Shown: piece by piece, positions 1-7,615 of the stretch
Layout of the letters: each line of letters begins with the position of its first letter
How positions within the stretch are numbered: position 1 is the first letter of the stretch
Source of the DNA: Bog-756 sp049521915
GTDB lineage: Bacteria; Actinomycetota; Acidimicrobiia; Acidimicrobiales; RAAP-2
Assembly: GCA_049521915.1 (NCBI GenBank)
Contig: JBEKOI010000062.1
Span: forward strand, 1 to 27,689
Direction: 5' to 3'
Length of the DNA: 27,689 nucleotides
Made by a program: the position numbers and the translations under genes
Notes under the pieces: generated by a model
Databases searched by the model: none
The model's input: only the letters and a program-made list of their open reading frames with translations
What the model was told of the DNA's origin: nothing

Positions 1-355
1 CGCCGGTGTAGGGGAGGTTCCCCGGCGGGATGAACGTCCCGACCCCGGCCGGCTGGGTGCCGTTGCTGGGCAACACGATGCCTGTCGCCTGGTACACCGC
101 ATACTGGGCCAGGCTCATGCAGTCGTAGCCCTTGGCGCCACTGCCGCACCCGGGGTTGGGGGGACTGATGGTGGCGGCGCTCGGTCCGTGGATGCCACCA
201 CCACCGAAGCAGTACGGTGCGCCGGCTTGCGAAGCGGCGAAGTCGACGATGGACTGCTCCACTGTCGTTGCCGCCGCGGGCCGAGCGGCGATGGTGACCC
301 CCGCACCGAACAGGGGCAGCAGCATGGTCACGGCGAGGAACGCCCGCTTGGCCAC
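1..355 (-). CDS. Secreted NlpC/P60-family cell-wall hydrolase, C-terminally truncated by window edge
   Basis: The first 118 residues are visible; the rest lies beyond base 1. A GTG start at 355 gives a clean signal peptide: a short basic N-terminus (AKR), a hydrophobic core (residues 5-24) and an Ala-rich cleavage region ending near A29. After it comes the N-terminal part of an NlpC/P60 fold, IVDFAASQAGAPYCFGG (36-52), and then GYDCMSLAQYAVYQATGI (76-93). The Cys at about 79 matches the catalytic Cys of the family motif (usually D-C-S-G-L), although Met follows it here instead of Ser. The catalytic His would be in the missing part. Family members cleave peptidoglycan stem peptides outside the membrane. 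An insert rich in Gly, Pro and Ser (52-75) separates the two motif blocks. No good Shine-Dalgarno is seen before the GTG. The gene reads in the same direction as the 480-5068 operon, about 125 bases downstream of it, but looks like a separate unit. Confidence 0.8.
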   Translation of the reverse strand, partial: MAKRAFLAVTMLLPLFGAGVTIAARPAAATTVEQSIVDFAASQAGAPYCFGGGGIHGPSAATISPPNPGCGSGAKGYDCMSLAQYAVYQATGIVLPSNGTQPAGVGTFIPPGNLPYTG

Positions 356-479
356 GGAGACCGGCGAAAGCCGCCCCGGCGCCGGCCGGCTCCGGAGGAT
401 GGATGGGGACGGAGGCGGCACCGGTCGCACGCTACCAGCGGGCGTACGCCGTCCCGGGGTCACGTGGCCTGCGACCACG

Positions 480-1253
480 TCACGGCCGTCGTGCCCACAT
501 GAGGATGCGCTTGAACGGGTAGACGTAGGGCGAACGGTCGCCCAGGACGGCCAGCAGGCGTTGACGGTAGAGGTCGACGAAGCCAGGCCATCCCTCGGGG
601 CCGAGCGGCTCTTTGAACCGGGTCAGCGTGGTCCCCTTGACCCACTCGACGACCTCCGCGGTCGAGCGCAGGTGGTGGAGATAGACCTGCAGGCGGACCT
701 CCTGGAGGGCGAATCCGAGCTCATCGAGCAGCACCGCATACGCCTCGGGCGACAGGACGTTCTGCGCCACCGGGTCCGGTGGGGGCTCGGCCAGAAGCTC
801 GGCGGCCACCTCGGCCGCCACCAGATGGGCGGGGTGGTCGGCGTTGGCCGGGACCTGGACTGCGAGCTGCCCGCCGGGACGGAGAGACCTGGTCCAGGAG
901 CCGAGCACGCTCCGGTGGTCGGGAACCCACTGGAGCGATGCGTTGGCCAAGATGATGTCGTAGCCCTCCGGCTGTCCCCACGTCCCGATGTCGGCGAGCT
1001 CGAACGCCACGTGGTCGGATGCATGGGCGGCGGCCGAAGCGATCATGGCCGGAGAGGCGTCCACCCCGACGGTGTCCGCGGCACCGAGCCTCGTGTGCAG
1101 CGTGGACGTCAACCGTCCGTCGCCACAACCGAGGTCGGCGAGCCTGGCCGCCTCGACGGGGGCGAGGAGCCGGACGAGATCCCAGAAGGGCTCCTCCCGC
1201 TCTGCGGCAAACCGGTTGTACTGCGCGGGATCCCACCCGTCGAGCGTCGTCAT
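480..1253 (-). CDS. SAM-dependent methyltransferase, trans-aconitate 2-methyltransferase-like
   Basis: The product is 257 residues, a class I SAM methyltransferase. The N-terminus WDPAQYNRFAAEREEPF (7-23) and the segment NASLQWVPDH (104-113) are characteristic of the Tam family, which methylates trans-aconitate with SAM in the cytoplasm. Motif I, LADLGCGDGRL (38-48), and the acidic VGVDASP (62-68) form the SAM site. Length agrees with Tam (about 250 residues). The start ATG at 1253 overlaps the TGA of the upstream kinase gene (ATGA), so translational coupling is likely and fixes the start. It is the last gene of the regulator-GH3-kinase-methyltransferase operon. The family call is strong. The exact substrate is inference, because Tam-like proteins in actinobacteria are diverse. 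Confidence 0.85.
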   Translation of the reverse strand: MTTLDGWDPAQYNRFAAEREEPFWDLVRLLAPVEAARLADLGCGDGRLTSTLHTRLGAADTVGVDASPAMIASAAAHASDHVAFELADIGTWGQPEGYDIILANASLQWVPDHRSVLGSWTRSLRPGGQLAVQVPANADHPAHLVAAEVAAELLAEPPPDPVAQNVLSPEAYAVLLDELGFALQEVRLQVYLHHLRSTAEVVEWVKGTTLTRFKEPLGPEGWPGFVDLYRQRLLAVLGDRSPYVYPFKRILMWARRP

Positions 1254-1813
1254 GGTGATCGGAGCAGCTCCCGGACCCGGGAGACGTTGCCCGTCCACGG
1301 GTCGGACGCGTCCAGGCAGAGGTCGGCCCCATCCGGCGGCTCCCAGTGGGCGAGCGTCTGCTCCACGTGCTCCCAGTCCAGCTCGTACCAGTCGGGTATG
1401 GCCCGTTGCCTGCCCTCGATCCGTGACCGGTGGAGGGCACGGTTGGAACACCGGGTGGCGATCACAACCATGCGCCCCGATTCGCTCCGGGCCGCCTCCC
1501 GGCACATGGCCACCTCGGGCGCCCGGGCCACACCGTCGAGTACCACCGACCGACCGTTCCGCAGCTGCTCCCTGGCCAGGGCGGTCATGATGGCCCAGCC
1601 GACGGTTCGATGCCCCGGGGGTTCCATGTCGTCGAGCTCCCGTTGCAACCCGGGGTAGGTCCGGAGCGCACTCATGGTCCAGTCGTGACCGAGCACCGAT
1701 GCCTGGGACAAGCCGGCCACCACCTCGGCCACCGAGGACTTGCCGGTCCCGGGGACACCGGTGACGACGACCAGCATGGGCGCCTCCGCCTCGGGCTGGT
1801 TGGCCCCGCTCAT
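1250..1813 (-). CDS. P-loop kinase of the AAA_33/zeta-like group
   Basis: The product is 187 residues. A Walker A motif, VTGVPGTGKSS (17-27), near the N-terminus is followed by a nucleotide-kinase-like layout: HDWTM (about 46-50), a hydrophobic strand RSVVLDGVA where the family has Walker B, and MVVIATRCSN later on. This matches small AAA_33 kinases that phosphorylate small molecules or act on RNA or sugars. A zeta-type toxin is possible by fold, but no antitoxin gene lies next to it. The start ATG at 1813 overlaps the GH3 stop (ATGA) and the stop overlaps the methyltransferase start in the same way, so the gene is embedded in an operon. A later in-frame ATG (M13) would break the coupling and is less likely. 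The substrate is unknown. Confidence 0.75.
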   Translation of the reverse strand: MSGANQPEAEAPMLVVVTGVPGTGKSSVAEVVAGLSQASVLGHDWTMSALRTYPGLQRELDDMEPPGHRTVGWAIMTALAREQLRNGRSVVLDGVARAPEVAMCREAARSESGRMVVIATRCSNRALHRSRIEGRQRAIPDWYELDWEHVEQTLAHWEPPDGADLCLDASDPWTGNVSRVRELLRSP

Positions 1814-4008
1814 GGAGGTACGACTCCGTCGAGCCCGCCCACGGGCACTTCGACCTCGATGCCGTCGTCGGTTGCGCTGCGGGCCACGCGCACGAGATAG
1901 GTGCCCGGACGGACCACCATTGCATGGGCATCGACATCGCGCTCGGCCAGGGCGTCCGGGGCGACGACCACGTCGACGGCGGCCTCTTCTCCCGCCTCGA
2001 GCTCGAAGCGGGAGAAGCCCACCAGCCGGGCCGGCCGGTTCGATCCCCGGCGACGGGCGTAGACCTGGATGACATCGGTTCCCGCACGCGGGCCTGAGTT
2101 CCTGACGGACGCCCGGACCCGCAATCCGGAACCGTCCGACGCGGCTTCGGCCGACACCAGGGCGAACGTCGTGTAGCTGAGTCCGAAACCGAACGGGTAG
2201 GCGGGAGGGGTGCCGTTGCGGTCCAGGTACCAGTACCCGTGCCAGGCGTCGTAGACGAACGTCTCGGCTCCGGCGTCGAAGGCCGGAAGATCGGAGGCCA
2301 GCCTCGGGACCGAGAACGGGAGACGTCCGGAGGCGTCGACGGCTCCGAGCAGCACGTCGGCCAGGCCGTGCCCCCCTTCCATTCCCGAGTACCACGACTG
2401 CACGATGGCCGGCACCGAGCCGTCCCACTCCGAGATCACCACCGCGCTGCCGGCCACCACGGCCACCACGGTACGGGGGTTGGCTGCCGACACCGCCCTG
2501 ATCAGGGCCACATCCTGATCGTGGAGGTGCAGGGAGCTGCGGTCACCCCCCTCCGCGAACCCGCCGGCCGCGGCGCTGGGTGCGGCGTGATCGGGGGGCT
2601 CGATCGTACGCTCGTCGGCGATGCTCTCGGTGAACCGCTCGACCAGCGCCGGGTCGTCGTCACCGGGGAAGAGGTGGGCCAGGTGTGCGGTGGCGAACTC
2701 ACCGATGTACTCGCCCTCGTCGGCCCGGGTGTAGCCCACGACCACCACCGCCATGTCGGAGGACGCGGCCAGCCGGGCAGCCGTGTCGGGGTCGGACCCG
2801 TCGTCCAGGTTGACGGCACCGGCGGGCAGCGCCGCAGCCAGTCCGTCTGCCACCGTCACCACCTGTGGGGCCCAGACGTCGCTCGATCCGCCGTCACCCA
2901 GGTTGACGACGCCGGCCAGTGCGCCGATGAGGGCGACCGACCCACCCGGCGGGAGGTCCAACGGCAGCAGCCGGGCTCCGTCGACCGGCTCGTTCCGCAG
3001 GAGGACGACGGATTTTGCCGCCGCCTCCCGGGCCAGCGATCGATGGCCCTCGTCGGCCAGCACCTCCCGGCCCGGCGCCGGCCTCCCGAGGACTTCCGCG
3101 AACCGGAGCTGGGCCGCCACCACCCGCTCGACCGCCCGGTCGACCTCGTCCCAGGTGGCTTCGCCACTGTCGAGGTCGTCACGGAGGTGCCCGGCCCTGA
3201 TCATCCGGTACGGCATCTCCACGTCGAGACCGGCGTGCAGCGACCGCCCCGCATCGCGGAGGCCGAGTATCCAGTCGCTGATGACGAAGCCCTCGAATCC
3301 CCATTCGGTACGGAGCACGTCGGTCAGCAGGGCACGGTTCTGGCCGCACCACTCGCCGTTGACGCTGTTGTACGCACTCATCACCGCGGCCACACCCTGG
3401 TCGACGATGCGTCTGAATTGGGGCAGGTATACCTCGTGGAGGGCCACCTCGTCGACGGTGATGTCCACGGTGAAGCGGGCATTCTCCATCGAGTTGCAGG
3501 CGAGATGCTTGACGCAGGCCATGGCGTGGCGCTGCACGCCCCGGGTGAGGGCGGCGCCCATCTCGCCCACGTGGTGCGGGTCCTCCCCGTAGGTCTCCTG
3601 GGCCCGTCCCCACGCCGGATGCCGGAGGACGTTGACGCACACCCCGCCGTAGAGATCGGCGCCCACGGCGCGCAGCTCCTCGCCGATGGCGGCTCCGATG
3701 CGCTCCTCGAGGTCGACATCCCAGCTGGCGCCCCGGGCCATGCTGACCGGGAAGCAGGTGGCCTGGTCGACCACCACTCCCCGCGGGCCGTCGGAGAAGG
3801 AGAAGCCCTGCAGTCCGAGCCGCTCCACCGCGGCGGCACGGAACGGGCTCTTGTGGTAGCCGGATTCCGAGAGGTATGTCAGGCCGGTCCAGAAGGGAGC
3901 ATCGCCGTCCAGGCACCAGAGCTTCTCGTCGGTGGTCATCTCGGCCACGATGGCACGGGCCCGCAGTCCCGTCCGGTTCGCACTGTCGCTCGATCGTTCC
4001 ATGTCCAT
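1810..4008 (-). CDS. Glycoside hydrolase family 3 (beta-glucosidase-like)
   Basis: The 732-residue product has the full GH3 architecture. An N-terminal TIM-barrel domain carries ETYGEDP (138-144), KHLACNS (167-173) and the nucleophile motif GFVISDW with D245. A second alpha/beta sandwich follows (about 330-570), with VVVVGYTRADEGE (421-433) holding the likely acid/base Glu (E431 or E433) and GGDRSSLHL (487-495). The C-terminus (about 595-732) is a fibronectin-III-like domain, including YPFGFGLSYTTF. It should remove non-reducing terminal beta-linked sugars. No signal peptide is visible, so it probably acts in the cytoplasm on imported oligosaccharides or glycosides. An acidic insert (about 440-485) separates the acid/base region from the GGDR motif. 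The ATG at 4008 is used; one at 4002 is equally possible. It is the second gene of the operon led by the XRE regulator. Confidence 0.92.
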   Translation of the reverse strand: MDMERSSDSANRTGLRARAIVAEMTTDEKLWCLDGDAPFWTGLTYLSESGYHKSPFRAAAVERLGLQGFSFSDGPRGVVVDQATCFPVSMARGASWDVDLEERIGAAIGEELRAVGADLYGGVCVNVLRHPAWGRAQETYGEDPHHVGEMGAALTRGVQRHAMACVKHLACNSMENARFTVDITVDEVALHEVYLPQFRRIVDQGVAAVMSAYNSVNGEWCGQNRALLTDVLRTEWGFEGFVISDWILGLRDAGRSLHAGLDVEMPYRMIRAGHLRDDLDSGEATWDEVDRAVERVVAAQLRFAEVLGRPAPGREVLADEGHRSLAREAAAKSVVLLRNEPVDGARLLPLDLPPGGSVALIGALAGVVNLGDGGSSDVWAPQVVTVADGLAAALPAGAVNLDDGSDPDTAARLAASSDMAVVVVGYTRADEGEYIGEFATAHLAHLFPGDDDPALVERFTESIADERTIEPPDHAAPSAAAGGFAEGGDRSSLHLHDQDVALIRAVSAANPRTVVAVVAGSAVVISEWDGSVPAIVQSWYSGMEGGHGLADVLLGAVDASGRLPFSVPRLASDLPAFDAGAETFVYDAWHGYWYLDRNGTPPAYPFGFGLSYTTFALVSAEAASDGSGLRVRASVRNSGPRAGTDVIQVYARRRGSNRPARLVGFSRFELEAGEEAAVDVVVAPDALAERDVDAHAMVVRPGTYLVRVARSATDDGIEVEVPVGGLDGVVPP

Positions 4009-4060
4009 CCGCCCATTCTCACAGGGCGGGGGGCTGTTGCGAATCGTGATCGGCCGCTGC

Positions 4061-5068
4061 CTACTCCTCGAAGTAGACGGCGTTGGTGGCGCCGTGCTTG
4101 TCGGGCAGCGACTCGATCAGGCGGCTCACCGCGGCGTACTCCCCGGCCTTCCAGGCTTCGGCGATGGTCTGGTCGTCGAGCTCGGCGTGCCGGGTGAAGT
4201 TCCACCACCTGGTGACGTCGCTGTCGCTGTAGCCCTTGTTGGCCAGCACGATGTTGAGCCGGGTGGCTTCCCAGGTCGCCTCGTCCGTGCTCATGGCTCC
4301 GGGCCGCGCCGGCTGCGGCTCGTCCCGTTCCGGACTCCGCTCCATCTCGTAGGCGATCTCCCGGTCGAGATCGCGTGAGACGTGACCTCGGATCGTCTTC
4401 AGCGAGCCCCCGGTCAGCGCATGCCGGTCGGACACCCGGCGTTCGCGCTCGGCGTCGAGGCTCCGTGACCAGAGCTGTTGGGCGGTGGCGTCGACATCGC
4501 TGGCTGTCACCCGCAGCCTCAGCCGGCGTTCGATGCGCTCGGCCGCCTTCTGTGGGGCCTGGGGCACCGGCCTGTCCGTGGCGCGGCGGCCCTGCTGTTC
4601 GGATTCGGACTCGGCCACCCGTCGCTCGCCCGGACCACGGCGTCGGTCCGGTACCTCTTCGGGTGCGGCCACCCGCACCGTTGGTTCGGCGGCCTCGGGT
4701 GGTTGCGGCGTTCTGGCCGACGGTGAGGCGTAGCTCTCCGGGGGGAAGATGTCACCGGTGGTGCCGGCGATGGCGGCTCCGAGGTACGCCGCTGTCCACT
4801 CGCTCTCGCCTACGGCCACGGTGGCCGCTCCGGTGGCCGTGAGCCGGGCCACGGGAACATCGAGGCAGGCGGCCACCACGATGGCTTCGGTGAAACCGAG
4901 CCGGCGGTTGGTCGTCTCCACCTGGGCCACCGTCTCCCGGGTCCAGGCGATGCCGCGGAGCAGCATCTCGTCGGCCAGGCCCTGCTGGGTCAAGTTGGCC
5001 TTCGACCTCAGGGCGGCCACATTCCGCCGCACGATGTCCTCGATGCCCTTGGTCGGCTCGCCGTTCAT
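4061..5068 (-). CDS. XRE-type helix-turn-helix transcriptional regulator with long C-terminal region
   Basis: The product is 335 residues. Residues about 8-75 form a Cro/C1-type HTH: IVRRNVAALRSKANLTQQGLADEM, then RETVAQVETTNRRLG as the recognition and following helices. Residues about 105-175 are a Pro/Arg/Glu-rich, probably disordered linker. The C-terminal part (about 175-335) is charged and helical, with WWNFTRHAELDDQTIAEAWKAG near the end. I do not recognise it as a named domain; it may sense a ligand or oligomerise. The ATG at 5068 is preceded by GAGG and by a good promoter (5085-5113) with a very short leader. The gene lies 52 bases upstream of the GH3 gene on the same strand, so it probably controls the glycosidase operon and itself. 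The HTH is certain in type; the regulated genes are inferred. Confidence 0.8.
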   Translation of the reverse strand: MNGEPTKGIEDIVRRNVAALRSKANLTQQGLADEMLLRGIAWTRETVAQVETTNRRLGFTEAIVVAACLDVPVARLTATGAATVAVGESEWTAAYLGAAIAGTTGDIFPPESYASPSARTPQPPEAAEPTVRVAAPEEVPDRRRGPGERRVAESESEQQGRRATDRPVPQAPQKAAERIERRLRLRVTASDVDATAQQLWSRSLDAERERRVSDRHALTGGSLKTIRGHVSRDLDREIAYEMERSPERDEPQPARPGAMSTDEATWEATRLNIVLANKGYSDSDVTRWWNFTRHAELDDQTIAEAWKAGEYAAVSRLIESLPDKHGATNAVYFEE

Positions 5069-5080
5069 GGCCTCATGATA

Positions 5081-5134
5081 CCTCTATGTAAGAAAATTGA
5101 ACATCATTCTCAAGCGCTCCGATCCATATAGAGG
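5081..5134. repeat. Inverted repeat flanking the XRE promoter, candidate autoregulatory operator
   Basis: CCTCTAT (5081-5087) and ATAGAGG (5128-5134) are perfect 7-base inverted arms 40 bases apart. One arm overlaps the -10 hexamer of the regulator promoter and the other lies upstream of its -35. This is where paired operators of an autoregulating Cro/C1-type protein would sit. No binding evidence is available. Confidence 0.4.
5085..5113 (-). promoter_or_regulatory. Sigma-70-type promoter of the XRE regulator operon
   Basis: On the minus strand TTGAGA (5113-5108) and TACATA (5090-5085) are separated by exactly 17 bases within an AT-rich island that stands out from its GC-rich surroundings. 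The predicted transcription start, about 7 bases past the -10, leaves only about 10 bases of leader before the ATG at 5068, containing GAGG. The spacing and hexamers are seen directly; activity is inferred. Confidence 0.6.
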
Positions 5135-5293
5135 CGGCGAACAGGCATTTCCGTCTGTTTCCGCTGGTCTGGAGCTATGAAAGTTTGAACAATTCGGGCG
5201 CCGGTACCCTCGATCGACCTCCGGGGCCGGCCGACACCGTGCCGTGGCGCCCGTCGTGGCCGGGCCGCACCCGCCGGGAAGGGAGGAGTCCTC

Positions 5294-5476
5294 GTGATCG
5301 CACCGTTCGCATCTGGTCTACCCCACCGGACGTTTGGCTGTCTCATCCCCATGATGACCGTCGGAGCCGGTGAGGGGGTGGACCCGGCCCGCCCCGGCCG
5401 ACCGCCCATCCCGACGTGGGCCGATCGACCCAATTGCCGCTACAGCTACGGCCCACTCAAACCGATCATTGTGTAG
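5294..5476 (+). CDS. Possible small hypothetical protein (60 residues)
   Basis: A GTG at 5294 is preceded by GGGAGGAG (5281-5288) with 5-base spacing, one of the best Shine-Dalgarno matches in the window. The 60-residue product has no recognised domain. It contains a Pro/Arg-rich middle and ends in NCRYSYGPLKPIIV. The stop at 5474-5476 lies 34 bases before the next small gene on the same strand, so the two could be cotranscribed. Composition gives no clear coding signal, and the case rests mainly on the ribosome-binding site and position. Confidence 0.4.
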   Translation: MIAPFASGLPHRTFGCLIPMMTVGAGEGVDPARPGRPPIPTWADRPNCRYSYGPLKPIIV

Positions 5477-5510
5477 AGGGATCCGACACACAAAAGGGGC
5501 AGCAAAGACT

Positions 5511-5756
5511 GTGACGATCGACCCGTATCACGTACGGAAACTCAGTGAATGGTCAGACGCCGATTTCGATCTCGATGATCTGGTGTTGCCTGAGACACCG
5601 CAATGGCATCGCTGCGGCGCCGTCCACTGCATCGATCGAGGTCCATGGCTGGGCACGTTGGTCTGCTGTATCAGGCGCAGCGGCCACGAGGACGCCCACT
5701 CGATGGCTCTGGGCGACGCGGGTTCGCCGGACCACTGGCGCGAGACCTGGCTCTAG
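5511..5756 (+). CDS. Small Cys/His-rich hypothetical protein (81 residues)
   Basis: The GTG at 5511 follows AAAAGGGGC with usable spacing. Longer in-frame extensions upstream run through low-quality sequence. The product begins with an acidic segment (WSDADFDLDDLVLP, 14-27). It then has a cluster of possible metal ligands: H33, C35, H39, C40, C52, C53, H59 and H63. The spacing C-x5-H-x3-H (C53, H59, H63) resembles short Cys-x-His motifs found in many small actinobacterial and actinophage proteins. I do not recognise a named family. The gene ends 15 bases before the stop of the convergent GH13 gene. A zinc-binding role is inferred from residue spacing only. Confidence 0.6.
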   Translation: MTIDPYHVRKLSEWSDADFDLDDLVLPETPQWHRCGAVHCIDRGPWLGTLVCCIRRSGHEDAHSMALGDAGSPDHWRETWL

Positions 5757-5771
5757 GAGTCGTCGTTCCGG

Positions 5772-7478
5772 TCAGGGACGAAGGACGATGGCCTGATCGG
5801 ACCCGATCCGTCCGTCGAAGGGCTGACCCTCACCCACTCCGTCGCTCGACACCTCCACGCGTCGTCCGCCCAGCTGTCCGGGGGCGCCATCGATGGAGAC
5901 CGCAGTGTCGCCGAAGTTGATCACGACGGTCCACTCGTCGGCTCCCCGGCCCCGGCGGTAGCCGAGCAGTCCTTCCGGTAGGTCCAAGAGCTCGAAGGTG
6001 CCCGCCGACAGTGCCGGCACCCGGTGACGCAGGGCGATCAGACGCCGGTAGAGGTGGAGGATGGACGAGTCGTCCTTGCGGAGGTCGTCGTGGTTCCGAC
6101 GCTCCGAGTCGGGCGGGAACGGGAGCCAGGGACCGCCACCGCCGGCCCCCGGCCAGCCGTGGGCGTCGGTCCCGTCCCACGGGATGGGGGCCCGACAGCC
6201 GTCCCGTCCGCCGGGGTCGACTCGGCGGTCGGCCGGGATGGTGGCGTCGAGCAGTCCGAGCTCCTCGCCCTGGTAGAGGAACGGTGTGCCGCGGAGCGTG
6301 AGGAGCAGCACTGCGGCCGCCCTGGCCCTGGCCTCGCTGCGGCGCTCGGCGGTGGCCCCACCCTCGCCCCCGCCGGCCGCGGCCCGGTCGTAGCGGGTGC
6401 GGTGGCGAGGGTTGTCGTGGTTGGACAGCACCCAGCTGGGCCAGGCATCTCTTGCATCCAGGGCCTCGACCGTCTGCTCGATGCATGCTCTCCACCGGTC
6501 CGCCTGCCAGGGCGCGTAGAGGGCCGGGAAGTTGAACGACAGTTGGAGCTCGTCTCCGTCTCCGTAGTAGGTGGCGATCGCCGCCGTCGAGAGCAGGTAG
6601 ACCTCACCGACCATGAGCCGATCGCCGGGGTAGGAGTCGATGATCCTGCGGATGTCCCGCAGCCGTTGATGGGTCACCGGCACGTCGTTGAGCGCGCTGT
6701 GGGGGATGCCCGCCACCGGCGGCGGGTCGTCGGGCAGCTCCGGGTCCTTGCCGATGCAGTGGATCACGTCGGCCCGAAACCCGTCCACACCGCGATCGAG
6801 CCAGAAGCGCAGCACGTCGTGCATGGCCCGCACCACGTCGGGCTCGTCCCAGTTGAGGTCGGGTTGGCCGGCGTCGAACAGGTGGAGATACCACTGGCCG
6901 GAGGGCTCGTCGAAGGTCCAGGCCGGAGCGGACAGATCGAATGCCGCCACCCAGTTGTTGGGTGGGGCTCCGTCAGGTCGGACGTCGCGCCACACGTACC
7001 AGTTTCGATGGCTGCTCTCGGCTCCCGATCGCGCGTCGGTGAACCAGGGGTGCTGGTCCGAGGTGTGGTTGGGCACCCAGTCGATGATGACCCGCAGCCC
7101 GAGCGAGTGGGCATCCTCGATCAGCCGGTCGAAGTCGTCCAGCGTCCCGAAGGTGGGGTCGACGTCGCAGTAGTCGCTGACGTCGTACCCGAAGTCGACC
7201 ATGGGCGAGCGGTAGAACGGGGACAGCCACAGGGCGTCGATCCCGAGCCAGGCGAGTTCGGGAAGGTGGGCCCGGAGACCGGCCAGGTCACCGATCCCGT
7301 CGCCGTCGGAATCGGCGAACGACCGGGGGTAGATCTGGTAGAAGACCGCCTCTTTCCACCAGGGGGTCCCGGTCGCCGGGATCGGCTCTTCCGGCGGGGC
7401 ACCGATCGGCTCGTTGAGGTCGGCCGTGGGCACGACGATGACGATAGCAACGCACCGTCGGGCCAGCTCCGGCCACAT
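5772..7478 (-). CDS. GH13 alpha-glucosidase / alpha-amylase-family enzyme
   Basis: The product is about 568 residues and cytoplasmic, with no signal peptide. The catalytic barrel begins at WWKEAVFYQIYPRSF (40-54), the typical start of the oligo-1,6-glucosidase/alpha-glucosidase subgroup. Conserved regions follow in order: DWVPNHTS (133-140), GFRADVIH with nucleophile D237, MVGEVYL with acid/base E292, and SNHDNPR with transition-state stabiliser D355. A C-terminal beta domain (about 490-568) ends the protein. It should hydrolyse or transfer alpha-linked glucose from short oligosaccharides such as isomaltose, maltose, sucrose or trehalose. A Gly/Ala-rich insert (368-380) follows region IV. The start is uncertain: ATG 7478 has GGAG directly abutting it, and GTG 7433 would remove 15 residues without affecting the domain. 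It stands alone, divergent from a small zinc protein gene. Confidence 0.9.
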   Translation of the reverse strand: MWPELARRCVAIVIVVPTADLNEPIGAPPEEPIPATGTPWWKEAVFYQIYPRSFADSDGDGIGDLAGLRAHLPELAWLGIDALWLSPFYRSPMVDFGYDVSDYCDVDPTFGTLDDFDRLIEDAHSLGLRVIIDWVPNHTSDQHPWFTDARSGAESSHRNWYVWRDVRPDGAPPNNWVAAFDLSAPAWTFDEPSGQWYLHLFDAGQPDLNWDEPDVVRAMHDVLRFWLDRGVDGFRADVIHCIGKDPELPDDPPPVAGIPHSALNDVPVTHQRLRDIRRIIDSYPGDRLMVGEVYLLSTAAIATYYGDGDELQLSFNFPALYAPWQADRWRACIEQTVEALDARDAWPSWVLSNHDNPRHRTRYDRAAAGGGEGGATAERRSEARARAAAVLLLTLRGTPFLYQGEELGLLDATIPADRRVDPGGRDGCRAPIPWDGTDAHGWPGAGGGGPWLPFPPDSERRNHDDLRKDDSSILHLYRRLIALRHRVPALSAGTFELLDLPEGLLGYRRGRGADEWTVVINFGDTAVSIDGAPGQLGGRRVEVSSDGVGEGQPFDGRIGSDQAIVLRP

Positions 7479-7556
7479 CTCCGTCCGCCACGGACAGACC
7501 GTTACAGTTTGTGTCTTTTCATGCCGAAGACCCCATTGGCAGCACGCATTCATATC

Positions 7557-7592
7557 GCAGTGATCCATGCAGTGATCCATGCAGTGATTCGA
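7557..7592. repeat. 12-base tandem repeat, three copies
   Basis: GCAGTGATCCAT occurs twice perfectly (7557-7568, 7569-7580) and a third time with changes (7581-7592, GCAGTGATTCGA). It sits just upstream of the small zinc protein gene at 7616 and between two divergent genes. It could be a regulatory array or simple slippage. Confidence 0.8.
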
Positions 7593-7615
7593 GATGACGA
7601 AGGGGTAAAGGCGAC

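Larger units (their letters stand above)
5069..5510. other. Divergent intergenic region between XRE regulator and small plus-strand genes
   Basis: This 442-base stretch begins with an AT-rich promoter/operator island (5081-5135, see separate entries). A second AT-richer patch lies at about 5170-5190 (TTGAAC). A possible 60-codon gene with a strong ribosome site follows (5294-5476). The last 35 bases before 5511 carry an AGGGG ribosome-binding sequence. I see no RNA gene or mobile element. Confidence 0.5.

Noticed and set aside
132..1658. 508-codon open frame on the plus strand
   Set aside because: It lies antisense to the methyltransferase and kinase genes, has no recognisable domain, and reflects the high GC of the opposite strand.
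1250..1813. Zeta-type toxin of a toxin-antitoxin pair
   Set aside because: The P-loop fold fits, but no small antitoxin gene is adjacent and the gene is locked between metabolic genes by 4-base overlaps.
2239..4197. 652-codon open frame on the plus strand
   Set aside because: Antisense shadow of the GH3 gene; His/Gly/Val-rich composition without any domain pattern.
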